The notes under the pieces are model-generated. The model did no database searches. It was not told the DNA's origin and worked only from the letters and a program-made list of their open reading frames with translations. From Umbilicaria muhlenbergii (Eukaryota > Ascomycota > Lecanoromycetes > Umbilicariales > Umbilicariaceae), in NCBI GenBank assembly GCA_000611775.1, contig KK106982.1, positions 5,226,391 to 5,290,390 of the forward strand: DNA of 64,000 nt, given 5' to 3'. How positions within the stretch are numbered: position 1 is the first letter of the stretch; the number at the start of each line of letters is the position of its first letter. Shown here in pieces: positions 52,799 to 63,853 of the stretch. The position numbers and the translations under genes are program-made.

Positions 52799-54685
52799 CT
52801 AAGGCGTGCCTTGGTTCGCAAGCGCGCCCTCACCCTTAATCGCAGTATTCTCCTCGTCCTCCACGTACGCATACTTCGAATATCTCCGTATCGCGGCGCC
52901 CTTGTAGTAAAACACATACGGAATCGCGCAACACGCGAGTGCGATGAAGGCGAGCAAGCTGCTAGCCCATTCAAAGCCAAGGCGATCGTACATCTGTCCT
53001 GTGAAGAGGACCGTACATGCGCCCCAGATGGAGCGGAGGAAGGTCTTGGCGGCTAGAGCCGAGGCGGCTTGGTGCTGGTAGGAATCCACTAAGGCAGTGA
53101 GGTCAGTAAGGTAGGTACTAATCTTGAGTGTTTTTGTTGAGACTTACCTAGGTAATTATTACAAGAGTTATACAGAAAGATAAACCCGAATCCAACTGGG
53201 AACCCCCCAAGGGCGGGTCCTACCCACACCAGCCGAGGATACGACGTCCACGCAAAGATGAACAGACCAACAGGAACAAGCCAGCACGAGAACATCATCG
53301 GGATCAGTCTCGTCTCCGCCGGTGGCTTCCCGCCATGCTGAGCCACAAGCTTGAGGTAATGCTTATTGATAAGCGGTGAAAACGCAGCCGACGACACCAC
53401 GCCGACGGCAAGCGGAATGAACATTAAACCAGTGCTGCCGGCGCTCCATCCTTTGCCTCGTTGGTAGACGATTGGAAAGGCGACGAAGAACATGTACAGC
53501 AGACCGTAGAGCACGGACATGTAGATTGAGAGGAAAAATACAATCTGTTCCTGGAAGAGGAGTTGGAATGGTCGCAGCATGAATAGGCGTAGGCGCTCTC
53601 CCAAGGGCCGGCGCTCGATGTCTCGTTCCGTCACGTAGCGTTCATCTCCAGTCGACCTTCTCAATTTGGCTGCGCGCTTCGACAGCAGACTGGGTGTGTA
53701 TGTCTCGGGGACTGTGAATGAGATCAGGAGCCACGCGACACCAGATAGGATGAGTTGAATCCAGTAAAGCCATCTCCAGCCCTTGGCATCAGCTAAATAT
53801 CCTCCGACTAATGGACCAATAGCGGGACCGACAAAGGGCGCGGCGCTGAATGCGGCCATGGGGACACCACGTTCTTCTGTTCTCCACATGTCTGCCAGGG
53901 TACCGCCTACGAGCGTCATGGGTGCGCTGAATGCGATGCCGTCGATGGCGCGGGTGACGAGGAGTGTTTGGATGTTCTTTGCGACGGCGCCGGGGATGGT
54001 GAAGATGACGGCGAGTAGCAGGGTGGTGGCGTAGACGGGTCTTCTGCCTAGCATCTCGCTCATGGGGGCGAAGACCAAGGGTCCTGTGAGTTCTAGCGTC
54101 AGTACGATTTCACTACAAGAAAAGGGATTCTGGTAACGTACCTAAACCGAATCCAATGACGAAACCCGTGATGCTGAGCAGGGCCACCTCCTCCGATACT
54201 TTGAATTCTGCCGCCACACCCTCAATATCCGCCGTGATTACGGCACTCGAAAAAGCCACGACGAAGCAGGTGAAAGCCACGACGAAGCAGGTGAAAGCCA
54301 CCACCATCGTGCAATACCACTTGTAGGCCTTGGACCAGTTCTTCGGATTCTTGCGATCGTCCGTCTTGAAAGTCACCAGTTTATATTTCTCGATCTTGCC
54401 AGTCTTGTTCGTCTTCACCCTTTCCAATACGCCACCGGGGGTCTCCTGCGTGTATTCGGCGAGGTTGGCATTACGGCTGAGTGTGCGAGAGGGGAGATTG
54501 ACTAGATCTGCGCCGTCGTCTAAGGGGGGGGTGGTGGTGGTTGCTAGGGCTGGCTTTCTGGAAGGATGTCAGCATACAATGGTAAGAGGTGGCACAGTGC
54601 AGGATGCAGCTTGTAGCACATACTCTACATATGCTTCGGTGGTAGTGCTAATCGTAGCATCTGATTGACTTCGCTGGGACTCCAT
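52799..54685 (-). CDS. MFS drug:H+ antiporter (DHA1-type)
   Basis: A 12-TM transporter of the DHA1 type, likely exporting drugs, polyamines or metabolites at the plasma membrane. Four exons: 54685-54624 ([13 protein letters not shown]), 54557-54142, 54083-53148 and 53088-52799, about 567 residues. Family segments: [15 protein letters not shown] before TM1; motif A in [38 protein letters not shown]; motif C-like [40 protein letters not shown] near TM10-11; and the C-terminal [18 protein letters not shown]1 contains a tandem duplication of seven residues (VVAFTCF twice), encoded by two 21-bp units at about 54,252-54,298, lengthening the helix. All splice junctions restore phase, so the gene seems intact. 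Confidence 0.93.
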
Positions 54686-55825
54686 GGGCGTACAGGCGAC
54701 CTGGTAGATTCTGACAACGAGCTTGAAGGGAAATCATCTCGAAGAGAAGGGGCCATTGTGACCTTCATATAGACCGGCTGGTACAGTAGGCAAACCCACT
54801 ATTCCATGGATGCTTTCTGTATATCCCCCAATTCTTTTCTTCTCAAGCTCTGCTCTTCAAAGACTAGCATGCCCTACGCCACTAGCAGGCGTCCTAGAAT
54901 TCGGCAAAGGTGACGTCCAGAGGCTAATTGGCGGGAGCTAGGCCCTAAGAGGTCACCAAGGTCCGTATTCGTCCGACCTTTGCAATTCGTCCGATCTATT
55001 TCCGCGTCTTCTTTGCCGGATTTTTCGATTCGTGGTACTCCGAGAGTATCTTCTGAAGAACAGTGCTTCTACCTCATACACATAAGTTCCCACGGCGGTC
55101 GCCCGTCGTCCATGACCTCCCAAATGACTTTAGCACGCTTGGTTGACCACACTAGTAGTCTGCACGTGGGCATGCTTGGGATAGCTTGACCTGCGCCTAA
55201 GGGCTTAAAGCAAGTGCCAACTCTGCTGCGGTGGGACTTTCAGCGCCTTAACAACAAGAAGCACTCTTTTCGCTCCTGATAAGAATTTTCGACCGAGGAA
55301 GGGGCTCTGAATGTCCCATGCTACGTTGGCTGCCGGCAATCTTGGCTTGCAAGCGGGCCCCTGGACCGGAACTGATCATGGCCTCCAAAAACCAATCCAA
55401 CGACTTGCGAGGGATCTTCTATAGGCCTAATAGGAGCATTAATCAAAGCATTGCGCAGGTCCGAGATTGTGACGTTTAGGCTTCATCATGCAGAGAGAGA
55501 AGAAAACTTCTGTGGTGTAGCAGGTACGAGTCCGTTGACACTCCGATGAGGGACGTTGACAAGGCTAGGCTAGAGGCTCCGATAAAGCTTCGCTTCCCAC
55601 GAGCCGCAAGCACGAGCCACGAGCACCAAGCATGAGCGCCATATGGGTTCGGTCCAATCAGAACGAGACAGTCGCCACGGGTTTAGGGCGCCAAGCCAGT
55701 GGCAAACGCGATCAACCAACAGGGAGGGCAAATGAGACTGCGTACTCTGTTTCGAGCTCCAATACGGATTCATTCACGTAGAAGCGGTCAAGGTACGAAC
55801 ACCTTCTTGAGTGACATCTCCAGCC
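54686..55825. other. Divergent spacer between two transporter genes
   Basis: About 1,140 bp with no supported gene. It should contain the promoters of the MFS gene (minus) and the chromate transporter (plus). No recognisable binding-site cluster is claimed. Confidence 0.45.
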
Positions 55826-57778
55826 ATGTGGGCGTCCCTGTTCAACGCCTTGGGTACTCGGTCGGACAAGCCGCCGAATATCGCCCGCAACACATGGCTT
55901 GCTGTAAAGAGTGACTGGTATCTTGGCTTCACGAGTTTTGGGGGCCCGGCCGTCCATTTCCAGATTGTATGTGATCGTTGGGGACGCCGATAGTGGTCGA
56001 TTCTACTCACGACTATGGCGTCTCACAGTTCCACAAGCGATACGTTGACAAGCTTCAATGGATCGACGAACAAATGGTATATCGACCGCTCTGGTCAATC
56101 TGAAGTGACCGTTGCAATTGACGACCGTGGTATAGTATCAAGAGCTTTTCGCCGTTTGTCAGGCATTCTCCGGTCCTGGTAGCACCAAGATGTACTATTG
56201 CATCAATCTCATCCGCCACGGGTTTGTCCCTGCTTGCGTCGCATTCCTGGTGTGGAGGTACGCTATGAAATTGCTTTACTGTCCATTTTAGCGCAGCTGT
56301 TGATGCGATGTTTTCAAATGCAGCCTTCCAGGAGCAATAGGAATGTACGGATTATCCATTGGAATCTCAAAGGTTTCAGAGACTCTACCACGGCCGGCAT
56401 ATGCCCTTCTCTCTGGCCTTAACGCTGGGACCGTCGGCATCATTGCCCTGGCAGCAGTACAGTTGGCGCAGAAAGCAATCACAGATAAAGTCACTCGAAT
56501 TGTTGTGTTCTTGGGTGCTACGGCAGGCTTACTATATAATGCACTTTGGTACTTTCCCTTACTCATGTTTCTCGGTGGCTGTCTTACTATCGTCTGGGAC
56601 TTTCGGTGGCTGCACGGTCCGGCTAAGCAAGTCATGCGGGCGATGGATAAGAGACGAAAGCGCAATGGAAGTTCAGCGGGCAATGAGATTGAGATGAATC
56701 TACCTGAGGGTGCTCGTGGTGGAGAACTAGATGCGAGTGCTAAAGAAATAGATACAACAGAAGGGTCAGGTTCTGTGCCCACGGTTTCGATAGCCAACAG
56801 CGAAATGACTGAAACGCAATCGAAGAGGATGCAGTCGCAGCAGCATTCGGTGCTCCCGACTACAGAGAGTGAGGCTAGAGTCACTCAGACCAACCAAGAT
56901 GAGAGGAATCAGGATCGAGTTATCCCTGCTGGACGGGAGCTGAGTATATCTTGGCAATTTGGCACCGTTGTCATTGCTGGATTCTTCATAAGCTTCATAA
57001 TAATCATGGTACTACGCGGCACTCTCAAGAACCGTCCCCTTTTGTTCAGTCTTTTTAGCAATTTGTACCTTGCGGGAACTATCATTTTCGGTGGAGGGCC
57101 AGTTGTAATCCCGCTGCTTCGCGAGTCAGTCCGAACATCTCCCTTACTCTAAACTTATTTCTCTAACCCTACCATCACGAGATTGGCTAACGGGTGGAAT
57201 CTAGATACGTTGTTGCAGAAGGGTGGGTGTCACCTCGCGACTTTCTACTCGGTCTAGCCGTAATCCAAGCATTCCCAGGACCAAACTTCAATTGTAGGTC
57301 AACCCTCATTTACACACTTTACCTTACCATCCTCCCCATCCCCAATAACCACAACAGCTTACCCCCCTCCCCAGTCGCCGTCTACCTCGGCTCCCTCACC
57401 GCCCTCTCCGCCTCCCTCCCCAGCGCCACCGGTGCCCTCCTCGGCTACATCGCCATCTTCGCCCCCGGCATCATCCTCGTCCACGGCACCATGGATATCT
57501 GGCGCTCCCTCCGTACCCGCCGCTGGGTCAAATCCGGCCTCCGCGGCGTCAATGCCGCGGCTGTGGGACTCATCTATACGGCTGTTTATCGATTGTGGGA
57601 GATTGGCTATGTTGATGAAAAGTTTACGGCCGGGACGAGTCTGGGGAGGGATCCTTGGTGGGTGGTTGTTACCGCTACGAGTTATGTCGGGTGTTATTGG
57701 TTTGGGGTTGCGGTGCCGGTGGCGATTTTGTTGGGGGGGGTGATGGGGCTGGTTTGGTATGGGGTTGTGGCGGGGTGA
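55826..57778 (+). CDS. Chromate ion transporter (CHR family, two-domain)
   Basis: A CHR-family membrane protein thought to export chromate. The long, two-domain form is seen here. The start at 55826 gives MWASLFNALG. Introns: 55977-56028, 56077-56135, 56258-56323, one at the REYVV junction (GTCAGT to TCTAG, near 57,123-57,205) and one after GPNFN (GTAGGT to CCCCAG, near 57,293-57,374). The first CHR domain contains FTSFGGPAVHFQIFHKRYV, CQAFSGPGSTKM, LPGAIGMYGLSIGISKV and LSGLNAGTVGIIALAAVQLA. A hydrophilic linker of about 130 residues follows (RRKRNGSSAGNEIEMN). The second domain has EGWVSPRDFLLGLAVIQAFP and FAPGIILVHG. Both halves keep the family's GGP/FPGP-type signatures. The gene appears intact. 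It is divergent from the MFS gene. Confidence 0.92.
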
Positions 57779-58648
57779 GTGGGGGGGAGGGGTACTTGGG
57801 GGTTGGGTGTGCGTGTGAATTAAGTGGCGGTTCTCTGCTGGGGGTCCTCTCAACTACTCAAGAATTAAGACTTATCTGGAGATTGATGAAGGCAGAGATG
57901 ATAAAAGCCATGGAGCCCTGCAATGTCGCTTTCGCCGTCGTAGTGTCGAGAGGGGCTTCAGCTGGCAATTATTACTTTTTTGGGACATAGCCTTAAGGTA
58001 CAGTGGATGATATGTGACTACAGCGGCCCCCAGTTCACCCAGTGCCCTTTTATCGCGAGGAGCCGTCCAATTTGCAGAAGGCTGATCGATTGCTATGCGG
58101 TGTACTACCGCCGTCAAAAACATGCTGTTGCAGATATCACCCCCTCAACTATCTTTCCTTTCAAGAAGCTTCGCGGGGACGCTTCGTAAGAGTATCAGAC
58201 AAAATTCATGAACAGAGGGAGCGTGAGACTTGACAAAAATCAACGCATGGGTGTATGGATAAAATAAGTGACAATCATCAAAATAGATAACAGTCATCAA
58301 CTGAGGATCCTCTCAATCACTTACTGAAATTTTACAACATTCGCTTCGAAAATTGATACTCACTTTTGATGTTGTAGTACTTAGAGCGACCTTAGCTGAA
58401 GACCGTCAGTCAATTGTATATCTGTCTGCTGACTATTGTTCCTCTATTCATGACTCAGGTCTGGTACTCGTACTACTTTAGGGCTTTCATCACTGAGATT
58501 GTTCACTATTCATGCTCTTGCAATGTTGGATCATTTCCGTACCACAAGTTATGTGCGATACTTTCAAGTTGGTCTCACTACAACTACAAGTCAGGTATAC
58601 ATCTAATGAGGAAGTCTGAGCCGTGTGTTACCTTAACCCTGAGATTGA
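57779..58648. other. Intergenic region, no gene supported
   Basis: About 870 bp after the chromate transporter. Bases 58200-58640 are AT-richer, with TCATCA words resembling the left repeat block, possibly a short repeat remnant. Small frames are not convincing. Confidence 0.4.
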
Positions 58649-59422
58649 TTGGTGAGTACCATCAGCCGATCTGCTGCATCTCCCCGCTGTCCTACCTACA
58701 TAAACAAAGAATCACTCATGCAGGTCAAGATGAGCTTATATCAACATCCTCGCTTCCCCACCTCTTCTACGCTCTTCCCCATCATTGAACAACTTATTTC
58801 GAATACTCACATTACTACAAACCCACACCCTCATGGAACCCCTGCGGCATCGCCCCATCCAGTTCGTCGCGAGCAACCCGGATCCTCCACCTCCTTCTCA
58901 AGGCACGTCATCCTCACAACCCACCATCTTCTCCAAGTTAGCAAACACATGGAGAACTCATTCCTGAATACAGAGAACCGGCCCCGTCATCACACCCCCA
59001 TGTGGACCTGCTCCATCTGTTCCCGCACCATGCAGGCCCAAAACATCACCGCCCACACGAACGGCAAATCTCACACGCAGAAACTCAACGCTGTTGACGC
59101 GGCACAGAGGCTCGCGTTTGAACAATCTGTGGCGGAGCCGCAGTTGGCCGCGGAGGCTGTTGCAGCTGAGGCCGTTCCAGCTGCGGCTCCTGAGGCGGGA
59201 AAGAGCAAGAAGTCTAAGCGGAAGGGACGGAGGAATCATGCGTCGTCGGCGGGGAGATCGCAAGGTGGAGGCGGGGGCGGAGGGGGGGGCTATTCGTATT
59301 CGGTCGGCTATTCGTACTCGGAGGACTGTTATGGTGCGGTGTGTGGTGGGGGTCAGGACTGGTCGGTTTGTGATAAGGATTGTGGGTGGTGTGGGCATTG
59401 TATACATGGCGCTTCTTTTTAA
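58649..59422 (+). CDS. C2H2/U1-type zinc-finger protein with C-terminal CGWCGHC motif
   Basis: A 257-codon frame. The first about 100 residues are Pro/His/Ser-rich and may be leader; starting at the methionine at 58949 (MENSFLNTENRPR) is equally plausible. A single zinc finger follows: MWTCSICSRTMQAQNITAHT then GKSHTQKL, matching the CX2CX12HX5H U1/matrin spacing of RNA- or nucleic-acid-binding proteins. Then comes an Ala/Glu-rich linker, a Lys/Arg/Ser stretch (GKSKKSKRKGRRNH), a Gly/Tyr/Ser-rich low-complexity region, and a cysteine-rich tail (SVCDKDCGWCGHCIHG). That CGWCGHC tail is shared by a group of uncharacterised fungal zinc-finger proteins, as I recall. The function is unknown. Confidence 0.65.
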   Translation: MVSTISRSAASPRCPTYINKESLMQVKMSLYQHPRFPTSSTLFPIIEQLISNTHITTNPHPHGTPAASPHPVRREQPGSSTSFSRHVILTTHHLLQVSKHMENSFLNTENRPRHHTPMWTCSICSRTMQAQNITAHTNGKSHTQKLNAVDAAQRLAFEQSVAEPQLAAEAVAAEAVPAAAPEAGKSKKSKRKGRRNHASSAGRSQGGGGGGGGGYSYSVGYSYSEDCYGAVCGGGQDWSVCDKDCGWCGHCIHGASF

Positions 59423-59551
59423 TCCGCAATCATTCATCAAGCTGACTCCTTTACTTCCCCTCCTCTATTTCCACTCCTCTACGTCCTCTCCTCCCCTCCC
59501 TTCCCCTCCCCTACCTACCCCACCCCCCTCCCGCCTACCTCTACCGCATCA

Positions 59552-60866
59552 TCAACTCCCCCTCCCCCCTCCCCTCCTCCACCCATTCGACCGCCTCACC
59601 ACCCCCACATCCAGCGCCCACCACGTGTCGAAAAACCCCTGCCCCACCTCCCAGTTCTCCCCGTCCAGGGGGTCCTCGCTCCAAACCCGCACCCCCCCGC
59701 CATTATGCCCGCATACGTCTTCCATGTCGCTCACCAGCCGCATCAGCGATAATCGCTCCCCTGATGCCGCGGCCAGAACTCAGACGGCTGCGCGAAGATG
59801 GCGATTAATCTATCGCGCGCGGTGGGCCAGGGGAGGAGGTCCAGGATTGGGTGGTGCGGGAGGGTGAGTTGCGTGGGTGTGGGCTGGAGGTTTGGCGGGA
59901 GGAGGAGGTAGGCGTTCGGGTCTGGGGTTGAGGGGGTTGAGAAGGGGGAGTGGTAGAAGGGGCTCAGGGATGTGAGGTCCCAGATTAGATCGTCGCATGC
60001 TAGGCGGCGGGCGATTGAGAGGCAGGCGCGGAGGAGGCTGAGTTCGGGGACGGAGAGGGTAAGGTCGTCGGGGAAGGAGAAGAAGGCGGTTTGCTGGGTT
60101 TGGAGCAGGTCGCTTAGGGAGGGGGTTTCGGAGGGTGGGGAGAGATTGAATGGTGGGAGTATAGGAGAACTCCCGCTTGGTGGATCGATGGTGAAGCTCG
60201 TGTTCGGGAAATCTAGCGTGGGTGCTGCATCATTCCAAGATTCGATCATTGCCGATGAATCGGTCATGTGGCTGTCGTCAATCGACTCCGTGGACTGGTC
60301 CATTTCGAAAACGAAACCTGCTGTCACACTTTGAGGGCCAGTACGACGCTCTTCATGATGATTGCAGTCCGTCCCCAGGGAGGGAGGTCTGGAAGCTAGT
60401 GCCGTTTCTAATTCAATAATTCGCCGCCGTAGAGCTTCGATCTCTGGGTTACGAACATTATCTGTATGTTCAAGTGATTCTATTCGTTCTTAAGGCAGTT
60501 CAACGGCATTACTTCCCGCTACTTGAGGTAAAGCAGGCAGACTATGAGATGCTGAAAAGGCCTCTATTATGGCAGGACTGGCTATGAGTTGACCTGCGCT
60601 GCCATTCACAGTCAAGAGCGCCTCCAGCTGTTGTTGACGCTCTCTTTTGCGTTTTCCTGTAATAGAAATGAGCCAATTCTGAAATGCAAAAGTCGCCCCA
60701 AGGATCATGTACTGTAACGGCGCTGTGCTAGTATGTTCAACATCTTTTTTCTCTCAGCTGGATTCTCTGTGTTGTTTTCAGCCCTGAGTGTGCTGTCGTT
60801 AGAGGCTCGCCGTCGCCGCGATGGGGCAGGGATGACTCGCTCATCATGCTGCGCTACCAAAGACAT
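59552..60866 (-). CDS. bZIP transcription factor with DUF3425 domain (frame break)
   Basis: The start at 60866 gives MSLVAQHDERVIPAPSRRRR. The basic region is NPAERKKMLNILAQRRYRKR, continuing RKRERQQQLEALL after an intron (GTACATGATCC to TTTCTATTACAG, near 60,715-60,660). A second intron, GTCAACTC to GAACGAATAG (about 60,590-60,485), would remove an in-frame TAA and restore the zipper segment NPEIEALRRRIIELETALAS. The C-terminal half matches the DUF3425 domain of fungal bZIP factors: LRACLSIARRLACDDLIWDL, LPHHPILDLLPWPTARDRLI and, at the end, RLVSDMEDVCGHNGGGVRVW and FFDTWWALDVG. Between FWP and ASGERLSLMRLV (near 59,760) the phase shifts by one base in a C/G-rich run, probably a sequence error. 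It is a nuclear DNA-binding regulator; target genes are unknown. Confidence 0.85.
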
Positions 60867-61061
60867 CTTTGATAGAAAATAAAGCACAACTCATCAAATA
60901 AACTCTTTGCATGAATTCAGATATTTTTCTAATATTACAAGCAAAGCACGAAGTGTAGAAAGGAAGACAGTGCAAGTAAGACACTCAGGGAGACACGATT
61001 TACTAGCTGCAGTGAACTCGCGGGGTTGCGCTAACCCATTCCGTCCACTTTGCCGAGAGAG

Positions 61062-61080
61062 CATAACGTTATGCCGTGGA
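61062..61080. repeat. Palindrome CATAACGTTATG plus CCGTGGA, copy 1
   Basis: The 12-bp perfect palindrome CATAACGTTATG at 61062-61073 is followed by CCGTGGA. An almost identical word, CATAACGTTATGCCGTAGA, stands at 62429-62447. The two copies flank the alpha/beta-hydrolase gene in direct orientation. Confidence 0.7.
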
Positions 61081-61136
61081 GAACCTTGCCTTTACTTGGA
61101 CGGTGATAGGGTAGATTGAGATCCTCTGTACTGGCT

Positions 61137-62198
61137 TTATTTGTGGGATGGTTTGCTGGATTCCGCCTTCGTACACTTGTTGGCAAAGGCAAAAATATCT
61201 GCAAGACATTCTTCTTTGTGCGTGAGATACATGCCTGTCCTTGAACATCAGTGAACAATTACCGGCACAGCAGCAACAGCCGAACATACCGTGCCCAGAT
61301 TTCTTGTAGATCTTCATATCAGATCTAGGAATCAACTTCTGGACCAGTTCAGCACTTGCCTCAACAGGCATGCCGTTGTCCGAATCCCCATGGATAATGT
61401 CCACCGGCAAGTCGTACTTGCTGCCCAGCACGCCAAGCTCATCCGTGAAATCAGTCGCTGTGATGATTCGGACGCAACGCTCTATTGCCATATCATCCGC
61501 AGCTTCGACTATCAGCTGGTAGCGATTGAGCTGGGCGGGACTGGTTTCCACGCCCACATGCGCGCCGAATACGTTGGGTAGTGAGACCTGGACGAATGTA
61601 GGGCGGTCTTCACGGATACCGGCTAGGATTGCATCCCATAACTCCCGTGGGGGCGCCGTAGGATTGTCGGCTGTCTGTAGCGGGAATGGTAGAGAGGGGC
61701 CGAGGAACAGCATGCCCTTTTTGCGTCAGTATCATTGATCCCATCCAATATTCTTTCATCAATCGTCGGAAGACCGTAGGCTACCTTGCAGTGTTGTCGG
61801 ATGTACTCGCTTCTCATGAAAGCCCTAACAGCTTCACCGCATCCCATGCTAGCACCGACAAACACAAAGCCCGATTCCATCTTCAATCCCTTTGTGATTT
61901 GGATCAAGTCATCGGCAAAAGTATCGTAATCGACCACGAACCCTTCCTTTGCTTGCGAACCAGTCCAATCAATGTTGCCAAATTCGCGGCGGTCCGGTGC
62001 CACATAGCGGAACCCATGAGTCTCGCAAAGCGGTACAAGGAGGTGCTCGTACATCTTCGAGGACATTGGCCAGCCATGTAAGAAGACTAGCGCCGGCTTG
62101 GTAGAAATCGCATTGGCTCCGTGATCGAGGCTTGAGGAGGGGGGGTAGTCGCGGAAGAATAGCGACGCCCCATCTACTGAGCTGTTGGAGTAAGGCAT
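61137..62198 (-). CDS. Alpha/beta-fold hydrolase (haloperoxidase/esterase-like)
   Basis: A soluble alpha/beta hydrolase. The start at 62198 gives MPYSNSSVDGASLFFRDYP. The oxyanion-region motif is FLHGWPMSSKMYEHL; the nucleophile elbow is GASMGCGEA (Ser in GxSxG); the acid is in DIIHGDSDNGMP; and the histidine in KKSGHD is restored by the last splice. One intron (GTAGCC to AAAAG, about 61,794-61,711) joins HCK to GMLFLGPSLPFPL. Another (GTATGTTCGG to CTTGCAG, about 61,290-61,205) joins SGH to DIFAFANKC, ending SSKPSHK at 61137. The spliced protein is about 300 residues, normal for the family. The epoxide-hydrolase cap tyrosines are not obvious, so an esterase, lactonase or perhydrolase-like activity is likelier. 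It is flanked by direct copies of a short palindromic word. Confidence 0.88.
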
Positions 62199-62428
62199 GC
62201 TGTGGATTGTGAGATGGCGATGTTAGTTGTATGTATTCGTTTAGGTGTGAGCCCTGCTGGTACTATTGACCCGGTTTGGGGATGCTCAACGGTGTGTATA
62301 TATATAAACAGACATGACGCGATTCTATCATCAAAATCATGTTGTTGAACGAGTTCGACAAAGGGGAAGGATGATAACTTAAGGCGTAGTGATGCAATTG
62401 GCAAAATGCTGTGCAAAAGTAGAAAAGA

Positions 62429-62447
62429 CATAACGTTATGCCGTAGA
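62429..62447. repeat. Palindrome CATAACGTTATG plus CCGTAGA, copy 2
   Basis: Second copy of the palindromic word found at 61062; one transition distinguishes the 19-bp words. It lies about 230 bp upstream of the hydrolase start. Confidence 0.7.
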
Positions 62448-63742
62448 AGATGTGTTGGTATAGAGCATTTCCTTGATTGGCCTACAAAGCACATCGGACT
62501 CCGCCCCCCGGGCCCTTTTCGTGACCTGCCACTTATTTTGATGATGCGTCTCCCATTAGACTCGTAACGAGAGCCTTAACTGCGTCGCTTGATGTTCACT
62601 CCCTACTGGCCCACGGTTCTTTGGCAGGTTTGATGTCCGTAGCAACCGCGTTTTCCTGGAGACCGCCACCATAGTCGTGCCACCCCACTAAGAAGCTGAT
62701 AGCGAAAGAGAGGCAATCACGCGGCAGAATTCCCCGTTGCAAAGGTAGTCACCTAAGAAGCGCACTCTACGCTTCGCATTCATGCGATCTGTGAAGAAGT
62801 GCTGTGGCATAGACCGGGGAGCCGCCATGATACCAGTTGCAGCTGGGCGTTGACGTTGGTGTCTCTTTCTTGGCGTGGAGGTACCTAGGTAGGCTCCTGA
62901 GGCTTTATCGGCACTCTGCCACGGAACAGCCGAGAGCCGGGGCGCAAGACGCAGGGTCAAAGTGTGAACGGCCACAACCGCGACGGCGGCATTCGATCCC
63001 CCATTTTTGATGCTGAACAGCCCGAGCTTGTATACGAGGTAAGATGGCTACACTTTACTCCGTAGGAGCCTGTCACACGGGGCCTCTACGTCGAGGCATT
63101 ATCCTTCGACTTGCATTGAGTTCACCCACCATCCACCCATAATCTAAAGCCCCTTGCACCTCCAACCGGTGCCTCATTTCTTTGTTGGACCCCGTGGACG
63201 CCACCTTCTCTCAACCTCAATTCAACCGAAATTGGCGACTGGTGGCAACGTGGGGATCACTGGACGGCTGAGACGGAACGTGACGAGGCTAGAGAGGGTG
63301 TCTAAGCTCTCTGGGGCGTTGCTTAAAGACGCTCGAAGCCTCGAACGGTTCGTAGCGCGAGGGAAATACTCTGTTCGTATTAGATCCAACAGTAGCCCAA
63401 GCATTAATCTTCCTGACTTCGATAGTCACCAGCTACTTAGCATCACCATGGCAAACCAGGCAAAGTAGTCTACTCCTACCACAACCTACCGCGCAGCTTC
63501 TCCTTGATAAGCGTCAAAGCTCATCGACCAACGGTCCGGCGACGGCACGAGTAGTTCCAACTTGAATGGGAAATTGACTCGTACAATTACAAGCAACGAT
63601 GCCAACTCGGAGGACGCCGTCGACATGTTAGGTACAGGCGGACTTGAACCGATCGAAGATCTGGGCAATTCCAAGTTGGCAAACTCGAATATATAGAAGT
63701 ACCGGCCTTCGCTATGTCTGTTCATGCTCCAAGACTGTTTTT

Positions 63743-63825
63743 CGTTTCCTCCGCTCGTTACCTACACTCTTTTGCTTCGCTCGTTAGCCACATTCCTTTG
63801 CTACGCTCGTTACCTACACTCGTGG
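63743..63825. repeat. About 30-bp tandem repeat, three copies
   Basis: The word CGCTCGTTACCTACACTC, or CGCTCGTTAGCCACATTC, recurs three times with about 30-bp spacing, each preceded by a TTTGCTNCGCTCG-like or similar sequence. It ends about 30 bp before the start codon of the secreted-protein gene, so it lies in the presumed promoter or 5' leader. Confidence 0.7.
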
Positions 63826-63853
63826 ATTATACTCATTTAATACCGTTGCCGCC

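Larger units (their letters stand above)
62199..63853. other. Long intergenic region upstream of the secreted-protein gene
   Basis: About 1.65 kb. A plus-strand frame at 63154-63468 (104 codons, LERVSKLSGALLKDARSLER) is basic and could be a small protein, but it has no family and no supporting structure. Copy 2 of the palindromic word lies at 62429-62447. A run of similar words at 63740-63830 is described separately. Confidence 0.4.
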
